Of a stretch of 64,000 nt of DNA, positions 46,513-57,389 are shown piece after piece. Source of the stretch: Gammaproteobacteria bacterium UBA2675. GTDB lineage: Bacteria; Pseudomonadota; Gammaproteobacteria; Pseudomonadales; Pseudohongiellaceae. Both the position numbers and the translations under genes were made by a program. Under the pieces are notes generated by a model. It searched no databases, was not told where the DNA came from, and saw only the letters and a list, made by a program, of their open reading frames with translations. Within the stretch, counting starts at the first letter, position 1. The number at the start of each line of letters is the position of its first letter. Location of the stretch: NCBI GenBank assembly GCA_002354805.1, contig DEMH01000009.1, forward strand, positions 434,001-498,000. Direction: 5' to 3'.

Positions 46513-46542
46513 TGATCCACTGTTGAACCCGGTCCGTAATTC
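46513..46542 (+). promoter_or_regulatory. Candidate RpoE (ECF11-type) promoter for rpoE-chrR
   Basis: TGATCC, 18 bases, then TAATTC; the predicted start of transcription would be about 35 bases before the rpoE ATG. Same -35 and spacing as on the other strand, as expected if RpoE controls its own gene. Confidence 0.55.
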
Positions 46543-46582
46543 ACCTCAAACGCATGGACACTATGTGGACAACAACGACGAT

Positions 46583-47173
46583 ATGGAAAATGCAGCCAGT
46601 GCAGTAGTGAATCGCCGCAGTGAGCCGGATCCCTGGGCGGAGCTGGTTCGATTGGTCGCCCAGAAGCGTGACCGGTCGGCATTCCAGCGGCTCTACCAAC
46701 ATTACACGCCGATGATCAGGGCATTCCTGCTAAAGAGCATGGGCGCTTCCGCTGACCGGACGGAGGCGGAAGAGATCACTCAGGAAGTGCTGATCAAGGT
46801 CTGGAATAAGGCGGCCTCGTTTAACCCGTCCAAGGCCAGTGTAAATACGTGGATATTCACGATAGCGCGAAATACGCGGATCGACTTTATACGCCGTAAT
46901 GAGCGCAATGACAGGAAGATCGATGTTGAGGACATCTGGCATGACGCCGATTCCCCGGAACCACTGGTGGATCTGCAGCAGCGCCGGGCTGAGCAGGTGA
47001 TCAAACAGGCCATGCAGACCCTGCCCGATGAGCAGTTGCAGGTGCTGTACAAAGCATTTATGGAAGGCAAGTCGCACAATGAAGTGGCAGAGGAAATGGG
47101 ATTGCCGCTGGGTACCGTCAAGTCCCGTATCCGGCTGGCATTAAGCAAAATGCAAATTTTAATAGACCGCTGA
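46583..47173 (+). CDS. rpoE: RNA polymerase ECF sigma factor, RpoE/ECF11 type
   Basis: 196 residues from the ATG at 46583, the usual length; a GTG at 46565 is a possible alternative and the frame is open further upstream. Region 2 is seen in FQRLYQHYTPMIRAFLL, ITQEVLIKVWNKA and NTWIFTIARNTRIDFIRR. Region 4 is LPDEQLQVLYKAFMEGKSHN with GLPLGTVKSRIRLALSKM. The ChrR gene that follows identifies the group: an ECF factor released by singlet oxygen or related oxidative stress. The upstream TGATCC element suggests autoregulation. Confidence 0.9.
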   Translation: MENAASAVVNRRSEPDPWAELVRLVAQKRDRSAFQRLYQHYTPMIRAFLLKSMGASADRTEAEEITQEVLIKVWNKAASFNPSKASVNTWIFTIARNTRIDFIRRNERNDRKIDVEDIWHDADSPEPLVDLQQRRAEQVIKQAMQTLPDEQLQVLYKAFMEGKSHNEVAEEMGLPLGTVKSRIRLALSKMQILIDR

Positions 47174-47235
47174 TCTGATTGACTTTGGATGCAGTACGGC
47201 GGTAGTCAAAGCTTACGCGAACAACAGGTATCAAC

Positions 47236-47964
47236 ATGGTTACATTTCATCCAGATTCAAGATTTCTGACCGATTACGCGGCGGGTACACTGCCGACATC
47301 GGAGGCGATTTGCGTGGCAGCGCATCTGGAATTCTGTGCCAAATGCAGGGCGCATGCCCAGCAGCTGAGTGACCTTGGCGCGCAGATCATGGCAGCCATG
47401 GAGCCGGCAACGGATGTGGATTCCTTGTCGAAGGATGATGACTTCATGCGCCTGATGAACACGATTGATGCACGAGCTGCCGAAGCCAGCAAGAACGCTG
47501 ACATATCCGTACCGGAATCTGCCGGGAACAGGCAGGCGGACAAGCACAGTGCGGCAATGTCGGGTATGCCACGAATTCTGCAGAAATTGACCCAGGCGCC
47601 ACTTGAGTCAATGCGCTGGGTGCAGCTGGGCAAATATCTGCGGGTGGCTCCTGTCGGGCTGGGCAGTGCTGGTCGTGATATCGCGCTTTACGATATTAAA
47701 GCCGGCGGTCAGATGCCCGAGCATGAGCACCACGGCGAAGAAATTACAGTCCTGCTGAAAGGCAGCTTTTCGGATGCGGAAGGCCAGTACGTGCGTGGCG
47801 ATTTTGTGGTACGTAATGCCGGCGAGAAGCATCAGCCAACAGCGACCATGGACACTGATTGTCTGTGCCTGGTGAGTCTGGAACAACCGATTCGGCCCAC
47901 ATCTATCTGGTATCGACTGCTGGATCCATTTGTCAATATGCGCCTGTCCAGCGTCAGCAACTGA
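47236..47964 (+). CDS. chrR: ChrR-type zinc anti-sigma factor
   Basis: 242 residues. The N-terminal anti-sigma domain has His5, His30, Cys34 and Cys37 (in VAAHLEFCAKC), the same zinc ligand set as R. sphaeroides ChrR shifted by one. The C-terminal cupin domain (about residues 125-225) has PEHEHHGEEITVLLKG and NAGEKHQP, giving the H-x-H-x3-E and final His of the second metal site. It binds RpoE until oxidative damage frees it. 62 bases after rpoE. Confidence 0.9.
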   Translation: MVTFHPDSRFLTDYAAGTLPTSEAICVAAHLEFCAKCRAHAQQLSDLGAQIMAAMEPATDVDSLSKDDDFMRLMNTIDARAAEASKNADISVPESAGNRQADKHSAAMSGMPRILQKLTQAPLESMRWVQLGKYLRVAPVGLGSAGRDIALYDIKAGGQMPEHEHHGEEITVLLKGSFSDAEGQYVRGDFVVRNAGEKHQPTATMDTDCLCLVSLEQPIRPTSIWYRLLDPFVNMRLSSVSN

Positions 47965-47981
47965 CGGACTCGCGCCTCCTC

Positions 47982-48014
47982 GCCACCTTGCGGGCTTAAT
48001 GCCGGCAAGGTGGC
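47982..48014 (+). terminator. Hairpin after chrR
   Basis: Ten-base-pair perfect stem GCCACCTTGC/GCAAGGTGGC with a 13-base loop, 17 bases after the chrR stop. No T-run, so strength is uncertain. Confidence 0.55.
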
Positions 48015-48087
48015 AGACGACTTCCCTCTGCGGCATAATGGCCAACTTTTGAAAGCCTGCTTTTTCGATTGAGGGCATCTGCCGTTC

Positions 48088-48726
48088 ATGACATACAAAC
48101 CTGTTTTCAGTCGCTCTGATGTGGAGATTGTTGCGCGCGACACGGCGTTTCAGGGATTTTTCTCTGTGCAGCGCCTGACGCTGCGTCATCGGCTTTACAA
48201 GGGCGGATGGAGCGAGCCCTTTACACGAGAGCTTTTTTGTCGTGGCAGGGCGGCTGGTGTCCTGTTGCATGATCCGAAGCGTGACCAGCTGGTGCTGGTG
48301 GAGCAGTTCAGGGTCGGCCAGATCGATGAGACCGATCGGGCGCCGTGGGCGCTGGAGCTGGTTGCCGGCATGCTTGATGCGGACGAAAGCATCGAAAAAA
48401 TGGCCATGCGAGAGGTTCAGGAAGAAACCGGTCTGACTGTCAGCAATCTGCGCTTTATCTGCGATTACTACAACAGCCCCGGCGGCAGCGATGAGCGTAT
48501 CAGTGTTTTTTATGCCCAGGTAGACGCTGCGAATGCCGGCGGAGTCTTTGGGCTTGACGAAGAGCATGAAGACATCAAAGTGGTTGTAATGTCTGTGTCT
48601 GAAGCGATAGGCCTGCTATCGCAAGGTGTGATCGACAATGCCATGGCAATCATCGCCCTGCAATGGCTGCAGCTGCATCACGGCTCCCTGCTGAATGCTG
48701 GCAAGGAGGTTTCAGGCAGTGAGTAA
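48088..48726 (+). CDS. nudF: ADP-ribose pyrophosphatase, Nudix family
   Basis: Hydrolyses ADP-ribose to AMP and ribose 5-phosphate; 212 residues (E. coli NudF 209). The Nudix box GX5EX7REUXEEXGU is complete as G-MLDAD-E then REVQEETGL. ALELVAGMLDADES precedes it and YYNSPGGSDERISVFYA follows, both typical. First gene of the conserved nudF-yqiB-cpdA block. The yqiB start lies eight bases before its stop. Confidence 0.94.
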   Translation: MTYKPVFSRSDVEIVARDTAFQGFFSVQRLTLRHRLYKGGWSEPFTRELFCRGRAAGVLLHDPKRDQLVLVEQFRVGQIDETDRAPWALELVAGMLDADESIEKMAMREVQEETGLTVSNLRFICDYYNSPGGSDERISVFYAQVDAANAGGVFGLDEEHEDIKVVVMSVSEAIGLLSQGVIDNAMAIIALQWLQLHHGSLLNAGKEVSGSE

Positions 48727-49216
48727 CAGCTTCTATCCCTCTCTGGCAGATCCCGAATTTCGACCGCGATATCGCGTTGATCTGGCCGCGTACATGCGTA
48801 CCTGTGATCGCAATTTTAGACGTTTACTAACGCTGATGCCTGATCTAGAATCGAGTAAAGAGGGTCGCGTGTGGAAGCACCGTCTGGGCGGCGATTTGAG
48901 CGTAATGTTCACCCTGACAGAGTCCTTTCCCTACACGGCAACCCTGCAAGTGGCTCTGGCTAATGGACGGTCGGCCTGGCCTGCGAGACTCAGTATGCCA
49001 GTCATCGATGTAAGGCTTTACTTCGATGCCAGAACCGCCGAGCCAGTGAGTTATCAGGGACGACGGCGCATACCGGCACGCAGCGCGGTACCGAATGCGG
49101 ATATGTATCATCAGGATGAAAAGAGGCAGATAAATGAATTTCTTGCGCAATGGTTGCAGCTGTGTCTTGCCTCTGATGCCGATGCGCGTCCGTCCAGTCT
49201 GCTGTTCATTGACTGA
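48719..49216 (+). CDS. yqiB: DUF1249 family protein (YqiB)
   Basis: 165 residues from the GTG at 48719, which is eight bases after a strong AAGGAGGT inside nudF; an ATG at 48695 is in frame but lies before that site. YMRTCDRNFRRLLTLMP and LRLYFDARTAEPVSYQG-like text (VRLYFDARTAEPVSYQ) identify DUF1249, as does YHQDEKRQINEFLAQWL. Function unknown. Its position between nudF and cpdA is the same as in E. coli. Confidence 0.9.
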   Translation: MSNSFYPSLADPEFRPRYRVDLAAYMRTCDRNFRRLLTLMPDLESSKEGRVWKHRLGGDLSVMFTLTESFPYTATLQVALANGRSAWPARLSMPVIDVRLYFDARTAEPVSYQGRRRIPARSAVPNADMYHQDEKRQINEFLAQWLQLCLASDADARPSSLLFID

Positions 49217-49237
49217 CCCGGTTTTGTGATCTCGCTT

Positions 49238-50029
49238 ATGCGAATACTGCAGATCACAGATACACATTTGTTTGGCAATTCAGAGCAGGCCCTGCTCGGG
49301 ATGAACACTGCGGTCAGTTTTGAACGCATCATTTCAGATATAGCCAATGATTCGTTGTCGGCAGATCTCATCGTAGCCACCGGCGATATCGCTCAGGATG
49401 CATCGGAGCAGGCCTACCTGCATTTCGACGCCGCCGTTCGCAAACTTTCATGCCCTTATTACTGGATGCCCGGCAACCATGATGACCGGGAGGTGATGAC
49501 CTCTCTTGCGCTTGTCGACAACCCCTTCGTCGGCGATACAACACTGGGTAACTGGCAATTGATCATGCTCGATACCAGCGTGCGTGGCAGTGTGCACGGC
49601 CTGCTGTCCGAGGCGGAATTGCAGCGCCTGGCACAGCTACTGGAGTCCGTCGAGCAAAACGAATCACTGCAGCACAGTCTCATCTTTTTGCACCACAATC
49701 CTATTCAGGGCAATGCCGGGTGGATGAGCGATATTGGCCTGCACAACGCCGATGAGTTTCGTGAGCTGTTGGCCCGCTATTCATCGGTCAGGGCCGTTGT
49801 TTATGGTCATATCCATCAAGAGCTGGATGCGGTCTACGATGGCATTCGCTATATCTGCACTCCATCGACCTGTATCCAGTTCAAACCTGGTGTGGAGGAT
49901 TTTGCGCTCGACAGAAAAACTCCTGCCTATCGATGGTTGGAACTGCAGGACACTGGTGAAATCGATACCTGGGTGCACCGCCTGGAAAACTTCAAGATTC
50001 AGATAGATGAGCGAGCCGCCGGTTACTGA
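49238..50029 (+). CDS. cpdA: 3',5'-cyclic AMP phosphodiesterase
   Basis: 263 residues from the ATG at 49238 (MRILQITDTHLFG); a GTG at 49226 is also possible and neither has a clear ribosome binding site. Calcineurin-like metal-binding motifs run in order: DTHLFG, VATGDIAQD, GNHDDRE, FLHHNP and GHIHQEL. It degrades cAMP, limiting Crp activity. In E. coli yqiA lies between cpdA and parE; here parE follows after 45 bases. Confidence 0.9.
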   Translation: MRILQITDTHLFGNSEQALLGMNTAVSFERIISDIANDSLSADLIVATGDIAQDASEQAYLHFDAAVRKLSCPYYWMPGNHDDREVMTSLALVDNPFVGDTTLGNWQLIMLDTSVRGSVHGLLSEAELQRLAQLLESVEQNESLQHSLIFLHHNPIQGNAGWMSDIGLHNADEFRELLARYSSVRAVVYGHIHQELDAVYDGIRYICTPSTCIQFKPGVEDFALDRKTPAYRWLELQDTGEIDTWVHRLENFKIQIDERAAGY

Positions 50030-50071
50030 ATCCAAAACAAAAATACAGTCTCGAACGCAGAGAACGAGTAG

Positions 50072-51994
<1,923 letters not shown>

Positions 51995-52015
51995 ATTTAC
52001 TAAGGGAGGCGCAAA

Positions 52016-52237
52016 ATGGAAGTCTTTACATTTATCGTTCTGATCGTTCTTATTACTCAGTTTTTTGAGTATCGCAAAAGTATGGCCAAGCTTAATGCGA
52101 AGGTGTCGGAAGTGAATGAAAGTGCCGTTCAGAAGGAGCTGGATGCGGTAAAACAGCGTCTTGTAGTGCTCGAGCGCATCGTGACTGACAAAGGTTATGA
52201 GCTGCGCGAGGAGCTCGGTCGAATCAAAGGTGAATGA
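52016..52237 (+). CDS. Small membrane-anchored coiled-coil protein
   Basis: 73 residues with GGGAGG seven bases before the ATG. One hydrophobic segment (residues 3-18, VFTFIVLIVLITQFF) is followed by a charged helix with heptad pattern (SEVNESAVQKELDAVKQRLV in part). In layout it resembles phage-shock protein B, but no psp genes are near, so I do not use that name. It abuts the next gene: TGA is directly followed by GTG. Confidence 0.65.
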   Translation: MEVFTFIVLIVLITQFFEYRKSMAKLNAKVSEVNESAVQKELDAVKQRLVVLERIVTDKGYELREELGRIKGE

Positions 52238-53170
52238 GTGCGAAAAATAAAAATACTGGCGGCAACTCTGGCAGTGATGCTTTGCTCAACTGAGTTGTAC
52301 GCCCAGCAGAACACAGGTATACCCGGGCGTATTGATCGTATGTCCATGGAGGACCGCATCAACAGCGGGCTGGTTTTCCACACGCATCAGTCTGAACCTG
52401 TTGAGCCCTTCCGCATTATTGGCAACGTCTATTACGTGGGTGCGCTTAACCTTGCTTCCTATCTTGTCGCCACAACGGAAGGCCACATTCTGATCGACAC
52501 CGGAGTACATGATATGCCGGTGCAGATACGTGACAGCATGGATAAACTTGGATTCAACGCAGAAGACGTTGAGATCATTCTCTCCAGTCACGCGCATTTT
52601 GATCATATTCAGGGCCACGCCATCATGAAGCGAATGACAGGCGCGCAGGTCATGGCCTCTGATGCGGATGCCGATGCACTGGAAGCGGGGCAGGATCTCT
52701 CTCCACTTGCTTTTGAGGGCTGGGAGCCGGTGATGGTCGATCGACGCCTGCAGGACGGTGAGTCCATTACGCTGGGCGGTGTCACACTGACACCCACGGT
52801 GGCGCCGGGTCACACACCCGGCTGCACAGTCTGGAGTCTGGACGTGGAAGACATGGGGCAGACCTACACTGTTGGTTACTTTGGCTGCAATGGTCCGAAC
52901 GCAGGTGTTCAGCTGATCAATAACCCAAGCTTTCCGACCCTGGTGGAAGACTCACTGGCAGGCTTCGACAATATGGCGCAACTGGATCTGGACATATACC
53001 TGACCGGGCATCCAGAACAACCCTTTCAAGGTATAGAACACGCCATGCGTGTTCAGGCGCGCCCACATCCATTGCTTAATCAACAACCCTGGGCTGAGTT
53101 TATTGCTGAACGGCGCGCTGACTTCGTCGGGCGGGTAGAGGCAGAAAGGCAACTGCTGCAGTCGCAGTAA
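52238..53170 (+). CDS. Metallo-beta-lactamase-fold hydrolase, subclass B3-like
   Basis: 310 residues from a GTG at 52238; AAAGGTGA just upstream could serve as ribosome binding site. Residues 1-22 are a signal peptide (ILAATLAVMLCSTELYA). All six zinc ligands of the B3 group can be read: HAHFDH (three His and the Asp), the His in APGHTPGC, and the final His in TGHPEQPF. GYFGCNGPNAGVQLINNPSF and FPTLVEDSLAGFD match the B3 loop before the last ligand. Whether it attacks beta-lactams, lactones or another substrate cannot be told; many environmental B3 homologues have low activity. Confidence 0.8.
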   Translation: MRKIKILAATLAVMLCSTELYAQQNTGIPGRIDRMSMEDRINSGLVFHTHQSEPVEPFRIIGNVYYVGALNLASYLVATTEGHILIDTGVHDMPVQIRDSMDKLGFNAEDVEIILSSHAHFDHIQGHAIMKRMTGAQVMASDADADALEAGQDLSPLAFEGWEPVMVDRRLQDGESITLGGVTLTPTVAPGHTPGCTVWSLDVEDMGQTYTVGYFGCNGPNAGVQLINNPSFPTLVEDSLAGFDNMAQLDLDIYLTGHPEQPFQGIEHAMRVQARPHPLLNQQPWAEFIAERRADFVGRVEAERQLLQSQ

Positions 53171-53197
53171 ACCAGCTCCCTGAACCGGGAGCCAGAA

Positions 53198-54433
53198 ATG
53201 CAAAAATCACTGGTCGTGTTTGGCGCGACAAGTTTTGTGGGGCAGATTCTCTGCCGCTATCTGCATGAACTCAATCACGATGGTTCGCTGAAGTGGCTGA
53301 TGGCGGCGCGCTCGGAAGAACGCTTAAAGGCACTGCAAAAATCACTGGACGGTCCTCATACGCCAGACTTCCTGATCGCCGATGCCAATGATGATGCCAG
53401 TCTTCGTGTGCTGTGTGATCAGGCAAGTATGATTATTTCCACGGTTGGCCCCTATGCACTTTACGGTGAGCCGCTGGTCAAAGTCTGCGCCGAGACCGGC
53501 ACCGATTACTGCGATCTGACTGGCGAAACGCAGTGGATCCGGCGCATGATCGAGCGCTATGAAGAGGCAGCAAAAAAGAGCGGTGCGCGTATCGTGCATT
53601 GCTGTGGTTTTGACTCGATTCCTTCCGATCTGGGTGTGCTGTATACCCAGCATCAGTCGCAACAACAATTCGGCGAGCCATGTCAGCACATTAAAATGCG
53701 GGTCAGAAAATTCAAGGGGGGATTCTCTGGCGGAACCGTTGCCAGCATGATGAATGTCGCTAAAGAGGCTGCGGCAGATCCGGCACTGCGTCGTGAGATG
53801 CAGGATCCTTATTCAATCTGTCCGCCTGATAAAAAACCAACAGTCAGGCAAAACAGGATCGCCGCTGTCCGTGAGGAAGAAATCGATAGCTGGATTGCGC
53901 CTTTTGTCATGGAGGGCATCAACACCCGCGTTGTGCATCGCTCACATGCGCTGCTGGGTCATCCATGGGGAATGGACTTTCTTTATGATGAAGCCGTCAT
54001 GACGGGAGACGACAGCAAAGGCAAAGCACGGGCCAAACGCACGGCGCGCGGCCAGTCATTGATGATGCTTGGTTTTGCTCTGGCACCAACTCGCTGGCTG
54101 ATGAGTCGCTTCCTGCCAAAACCAGGTGAGGGACCCAGCCCGGAGATGCAGCGTACCGGTTTCTTCGATCTGGTGTTTGTGGGCCACACTCGCAGCGGTG
54201 AAACCGTTCGCACTTATCTTTATGGAGAGCGTGATCCCGGGTATGGCGCCACAGCGCGTATGCTGGGGCAGGCGGCTATCTGCCTGTCACAGGACATAAA
54301 CCGTAGCGAGGTGGCGGGTGGTTTCTGGACGCCAGCCTCTGCGATGGGATCCAGATTAATCGAACGCCTTGAGCAGCATGCGGGTCTTCGTTTTAGTACA
54401 ACGCCGGTCAGCGCGGCAACAGCTCAAAACTGA
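53198..54433 (+). CDS. Saccharopine-dehydrogenase-like protein (trans-acting enoyl reductase family)
   Basis: 411 residues. A Rossmann fold begins VVFGATSFVGQILCRYLHE, then VGPYALYGEPLVKVCAETGT and YCDLTGETQW, the family hallmarks also seen in mycobacterial trans-acting enoyl reductases and mammalian saccharopine-dehydrogenase-like oxidoreductase. CCGFDSIPSDLG and the FKGGFSGGTVASM segment are also typical. Probable NAD(P)-dependent reductase of lipid-like substrates. The ribosome binding site is GGGAGCC. It overlaps the convergent phosphoesterase gene by 26 bases. Confidence 0.87.
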   Translation: MQKSLVVFGATSFVGQILCRYLHELNHDGSLKWLMAARSEERLKALQKSLDGPHTPDFLIADANDDASLRVLCDQASMIISTVGPYALYGEPLVKVCAETGTDYCDLTGETQWIRRMIERYEEAAKKSGARIVHCCGFDSIPSDLGVLYTQHQSQQQFGEPCQHIKMRVRKFKGGFSGGTVASMMNVAKEAAADPALRREMQDPYSICPPDKKPTVRQNRIAAVREEEIDSWIAPFVMEGINTRVVHRSHALLGHPWGMDFLYDEAVMTGDDSKGKARAKRTARGQSLMMLGFALAPTRWLMSRFLPKPGEGPSPEMQRTGFFDLVFVGHTRSGETVRTYLYGERDPGYGATARMLGQAAICLSQDINRSEVAGGFWTPASAMGSRLIERLEQHAGLRFSTTPVSAATAQN

Positions 54434-56138
54434 AGTTGGTTTCGTGTTGCTGTCCAAACTCGTCACGTGCATTGATCCTGAGTCGATGGATACCAGGCTG
54501 CAGATTGTCTGGTAATTCCAGCTCCCAGACGTGGGCCGACAGATGTGGATCACCAAGGGCCTGAGGTGTGTCCTGCATACGTGCAAAAGCGCGTTCTACA
54601 TACGGGTCAGTGCGCACTGTATATCGCATCGGTTGATCCGGACCTTCGTTGACTGTCATTGAGACTTGATCGCGCACGCCTCCGTCAAACAGATTGACGA
54701 CCACTTTGGTGCCTGCCTGCAAAACTCCCCTGTTCACGCTGCTGCTATGTGCTGCTTCCAAGGGCGGATCAAGCGTGACACGTAGTCGTTGGCCGGCATC
54801 CGGCCCAAACGGAAGAGGGATGAACTCCGGTACCACACTTACGTCGTTAAAGCGCATGACATAGAAACCATTGGGGTTGCCATCCTGCATCATGGCATCG
54901 TTGATGCCGCGCAAGTCTTCCGGTCCTGTATGCCAGCCATTACCCCGGACTTCCGCCAGAGTGTGTGCAATCCAGGGTTGTCCGGTCCAGTTGTGTGTGT
55001 GATCGATCTGGACTTTCCAGCTATTGCTGGTGTCGTGCCCGGCGATTCCATAGACGTGTTCGAATGGAAGTAACAGTTGGATGAGCTGATCGAAATTGAC
55101 AGTGGACGGTCCCGAAGTCTGGGTGCCATTGTCATCGACAGCTTCCGATTTCAGTGGAATGTGCGTGGCAATCACAATAAGTTTGTTGTGATCCACCTGC
55201 GCCAGGTCACGCTCCAGCCAGTACAGCTGATCCTCTGAAATAAAGCCGCGATAGTCGCGCTCATCGGCACCGGCATACTCCACATTATTCAGGGCAACAA
55301 AGTGAACATTGCCGACGTTAAAAGAGTAATAGACCGGACCGAAATGACGCTTGTATGTCTCATTAGCCAAATCAGCGTCAGGCGACTCAAAATTGACATC
55401 ATGATTACCCGGCAGATACCACTGTGGGATGTCCATCAGAGCCATCATTGCCTTATGCCGCTCATACAAAGCCAGATTGTCATAAACCACATCACCGACG
55501 GTAATGCCAAACTCAACGCCGTAAGGGTTGCCGATCAGGGGATTTATAAGATCTTCACGCAGCTTGTCCTGATCCAGTTCAGTACGCGCCTGGGTGTCCG
55601 CGAAGGCATGCGCATCAAACTGAATCCCGGCTTCCGGTGAGGGCAGCAGTGCAAAATCAATTTGTGCAGGCAGAGGGCCGGTCGGTTCAATGACACCCCA
55701 CTGCCACTCAACGCTGCCATTGGCGGTCTGTGTGGGGGTGCCTTCGGGATAGTGGAGGTAAAAAAACTGCGGCACATTGTAGGCATCTACAGGCATCTGA
55801 TAACCGGCCGGCTGACTGATAAAGAGTATCTCCGTTGGCGCCAGGTCAATCTCGTATCGCCCCTGTGAGTCTGTCACCACAACTTCGCAGCCGTTGCTGA
55901 CGCTGACTCCGGATACGCCGGTCTCACCAGTACCAAGTCTTCCGTCACTGTTGGAGTCGATAAATACGGTGCCGCGTGCAGCTTCGGCGTGTGGGTTTGT
56001 GGTAATACAATCGTAATTGATGTGAAGGCTGTGGTTCTCATGCGCCAGAACTGCCGGCGCGATCGTTGCGCCTAGCAGGATCGACAGCCTGGCGGCACAA
56101 TGCAAGGATGTGACTGTGAGAGCGTGACTGTTGAGCAT
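54408..56138 (-). CDS. Secreted calcineurin-like phosphoesterase with N-terminal Ig-like domain
   Basis: 576 residues. Signal peptide at 1-32 (ILLGATIAPAVLA). Residues ~48-110 form an SdrD-B-like/MetallophosN domain (RGTVFIDSNSDGRLGTGETG). The phosphoesterase core at ~160-400 has HAFADTQ, TVGDVVYDN, LPGNHDVNFE, VIATHIPL and GIAGHD; the first motif is DxQ rather than DxH, as in this family. The C-terminal MetallophosC domain (~400-576) is beta-rich. It follows the phospholipase C gene by 20 bases. A likely role is to remove phosphate from the phospholipase product; this is inference. Confidence 0.85.
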   Translation of the reverse strand: MLNSHALTVTSLHCAARLSILLGATIAPAVLAHENHSLHINYDCITTNPHAEAARGTVFIDSNSDGRLGTGETGVSGVSVSNGCEVVVTDSQGRYEIDLAPTEILFISQPAGYQMPVDAYNVPQFFYLHYPEGTPTQTANGSVEWQWGVIEPTGPLPAQIDFALLPSPEAGIQFDAHAFADTQARTELDQDKLREDLINPLIGNPYGVEFGITVGDVVYDNLALYERHKAMMALMDIPQWYLPGNHDVNFESPDADLANETYKRHFGPVYYSFNVGNVHFVALNNVEYAGADERDYRGFISEDQLYWLERDLAQVDHNKLIVIATHIPLKSEAVDDNGTQTSGPSTVNFDQLIQLLLPFEHVYGIAGHDTSNSWKVQIDHTHNWTGQPWIAHTLAEVRGNGWHTGPEDLRGINDAMMQDGNPNGFYVMRFNDVSVVPEFIPLPFGPDAGQRLRVTLDPPLEAAHSSSVNRGVLQAGTKVVVNLFDGGVRDQVSMTVNEGPDQPMRYTVRTDPYVERAFARMQDTPQALGDPHLSAHVWELELPDNLQPGIHRLRINARDEFGQQHETNFSFELLPR

Positions 56139-56158
56139 GACGATTCTCCACGAAGACC

Positions 56159-57343
56159 TTATTCTGCCAGCCAGTCCGCCTGGCAGATTTCTGGCGCAGA
56201 CACCGGGTTGCAGCGTACGTTTCCGGGGCCATCCGGCAGTACCACTTGATAACCGGAACCGAAGGGGGAGGGTTCCGCGTAGTCCGTGCTGATGAATTGG
56301 GCGCCGCTGTCCAGCGCCAGTTCCTTGCGTGTTGTATCACCAGTGCGGGCTTCGTGTGACGGGACATCCGAGCGGGTTCGTACCAGAAAGCCTCGTGAGA
56401 CATAGTCGCGTATCAGTTCACTGTCACCAATCGCGTCATTCATCTTGATAAAGCCGGCGGCCGGGTGGCCTGGCGCCATACTGACAAACATGGCGCGGCC
56501 TGCAAGCGTGGAGGAATCCTGCAGGTAGAGATCGCGGTGGCGACCGGTGTTATCCATGGCAAACATCACTTTGCCGCGGCTTTCCGCAAGCGTGGGCCAG
56601 CCATTGTTCAGTACAGCCTGTTCCAGAGTGCTGGCGGAACCACGGACATCGTCGGGAGTGATGACATGCTGGCGATCGAATACCTTCCAGATGTCCTGAT
56701 CGACTGCCAGGGTCAGTTCATGGTCGTAGGGTACAGGCACTGCGTAGCTCAGCGGTCCCCAGTCCTGCCGTGGTGCGTCTTTCAGCTCTATCAGAATCAT
56801 GATGGGCAAGTGGTCGGGGTTACTGAGTGACCAGTCATGAATCTCGATCAGGCAGGCCTGCAGTGTCTGGCAGGTGCTGCGGTAATCGGTATCCTGCGAG
56901 TGCAAGACCTTGAATCCGGGGCGGTTCATCACCGAGCGATGCCGTGTCATCTCCGGGTCTGCGATCAGCACGCCACCAGCTGGTTCGGCGTACAGCCCTC
57001 CATCGGGATCGGCAAACACATCCAGCTCAAACTGGCGCAGACCGAGACGTTCAAGTTGTTCAGCCAGCGGCGGATGTTCGTAACTGATGTCATTTGCCCA
57101 GCCGTCACGATGTTCATCCAGCAGATCTATCAGCGACTGCGCGGGCCAACGCTTGTAGCTGTTGTGTGAGCCGAGCACCTGTATCTGGTTCAGACGCAGG
57201 CAAGTCGGCGATGTGTGATCCTGGTTCGTGCAGGTTTCCTGTGCTGATGCGGGCACAGCCCCCGTCACAATGAAACAGCCGACTGCTAATGCAGTGAAAA
57301 AAAATAGATTGAGCAGGACAGAGGACATGATCGTCAGTCGCAT
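56159..57343 (-). CDS. Secreted Ca2+-dependent phosphoinositide-specific phospholipase C (PI-PLC1)
   Basis: 394 residues. Signal peptide at ~1-34 (LFFFTALAVGCFIVTGAVP, ending SASA). The TIM-barrel has the catalytic His in QVLGSHNSYKRW, the metal site in QFELDVFADPDGGLYAEP, the second His in FKVLHSQDTDYRS, and CLIEIHDWSLSNPDHLPIMI in part, the usual Trp-x4-Pro strand. LIELKD is the next metal-binding strand. It hydrolyses phosphatidylinositol or glycosyl-PI to diacylglycerol and inositol phosphate. GGGAGG lies 10 bases before the ATG. First gene of an operon with the phosphoesterase. Confidence 0.85.
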   Translation of the reverse strand: MRLTIMSSVLLNLFFFTALAVGCFIVTGAVPASAQETCTNQDHTSPTCLRLNQIQVLGSHNSYKRWPAQSLIDLLDEHRDGWANDISYEHPPLAEQLERLGLRQFELDVFADPDGGLYAEPAGGVLIADPEMTRHRSVMNRPGFKVLHSQDTDYRSTCQTLQACLIEIHDWSLSNPDHLPIMILIELKDAPRQDWGPLSYAVPVPYDHELTLAVDQDIWKVFDRQHVITPDDVRGSASTLEQAVLNNGWPTLAESRGKVMFAMDNTGRHRDLYLQDSSTLAGRAMFVSMAPGHPAAGFIKMNDAIGDSELIRDYVSRGFLVRTRSDVPSHEARTGDTTRKELALDSGAQFISTDYAEPSPFGSGYQVVLPDGPGNVRCNPVSAPEICQADWLAE

Positions 57344-57389
57344 TTTTTAAACCTCCCAGGATCAATCTTCTGAATACTGTGGGAGAGCT

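Larger units (their letters stand above)
46281..46582. other. Divergent control region between the lipid operon and rpoE
   Basis: 302 bases without a gene. It contains one TGATCC-N18-TA promoter candidate for each direction (see the two entries). An imperfect inverted repeat, TTGATaCGC...GCGgATCAA (46421-46451), overlaps the minus-strand one. The minus-strand leader would be about 130 bases long. Confidence 0.5.

Noticed and set aside
52016..52237. PspB
   Set aside because: Only layout (one helix, coiled coil) is similar; no pspA or pspC nearby and no convincing sequence motif.
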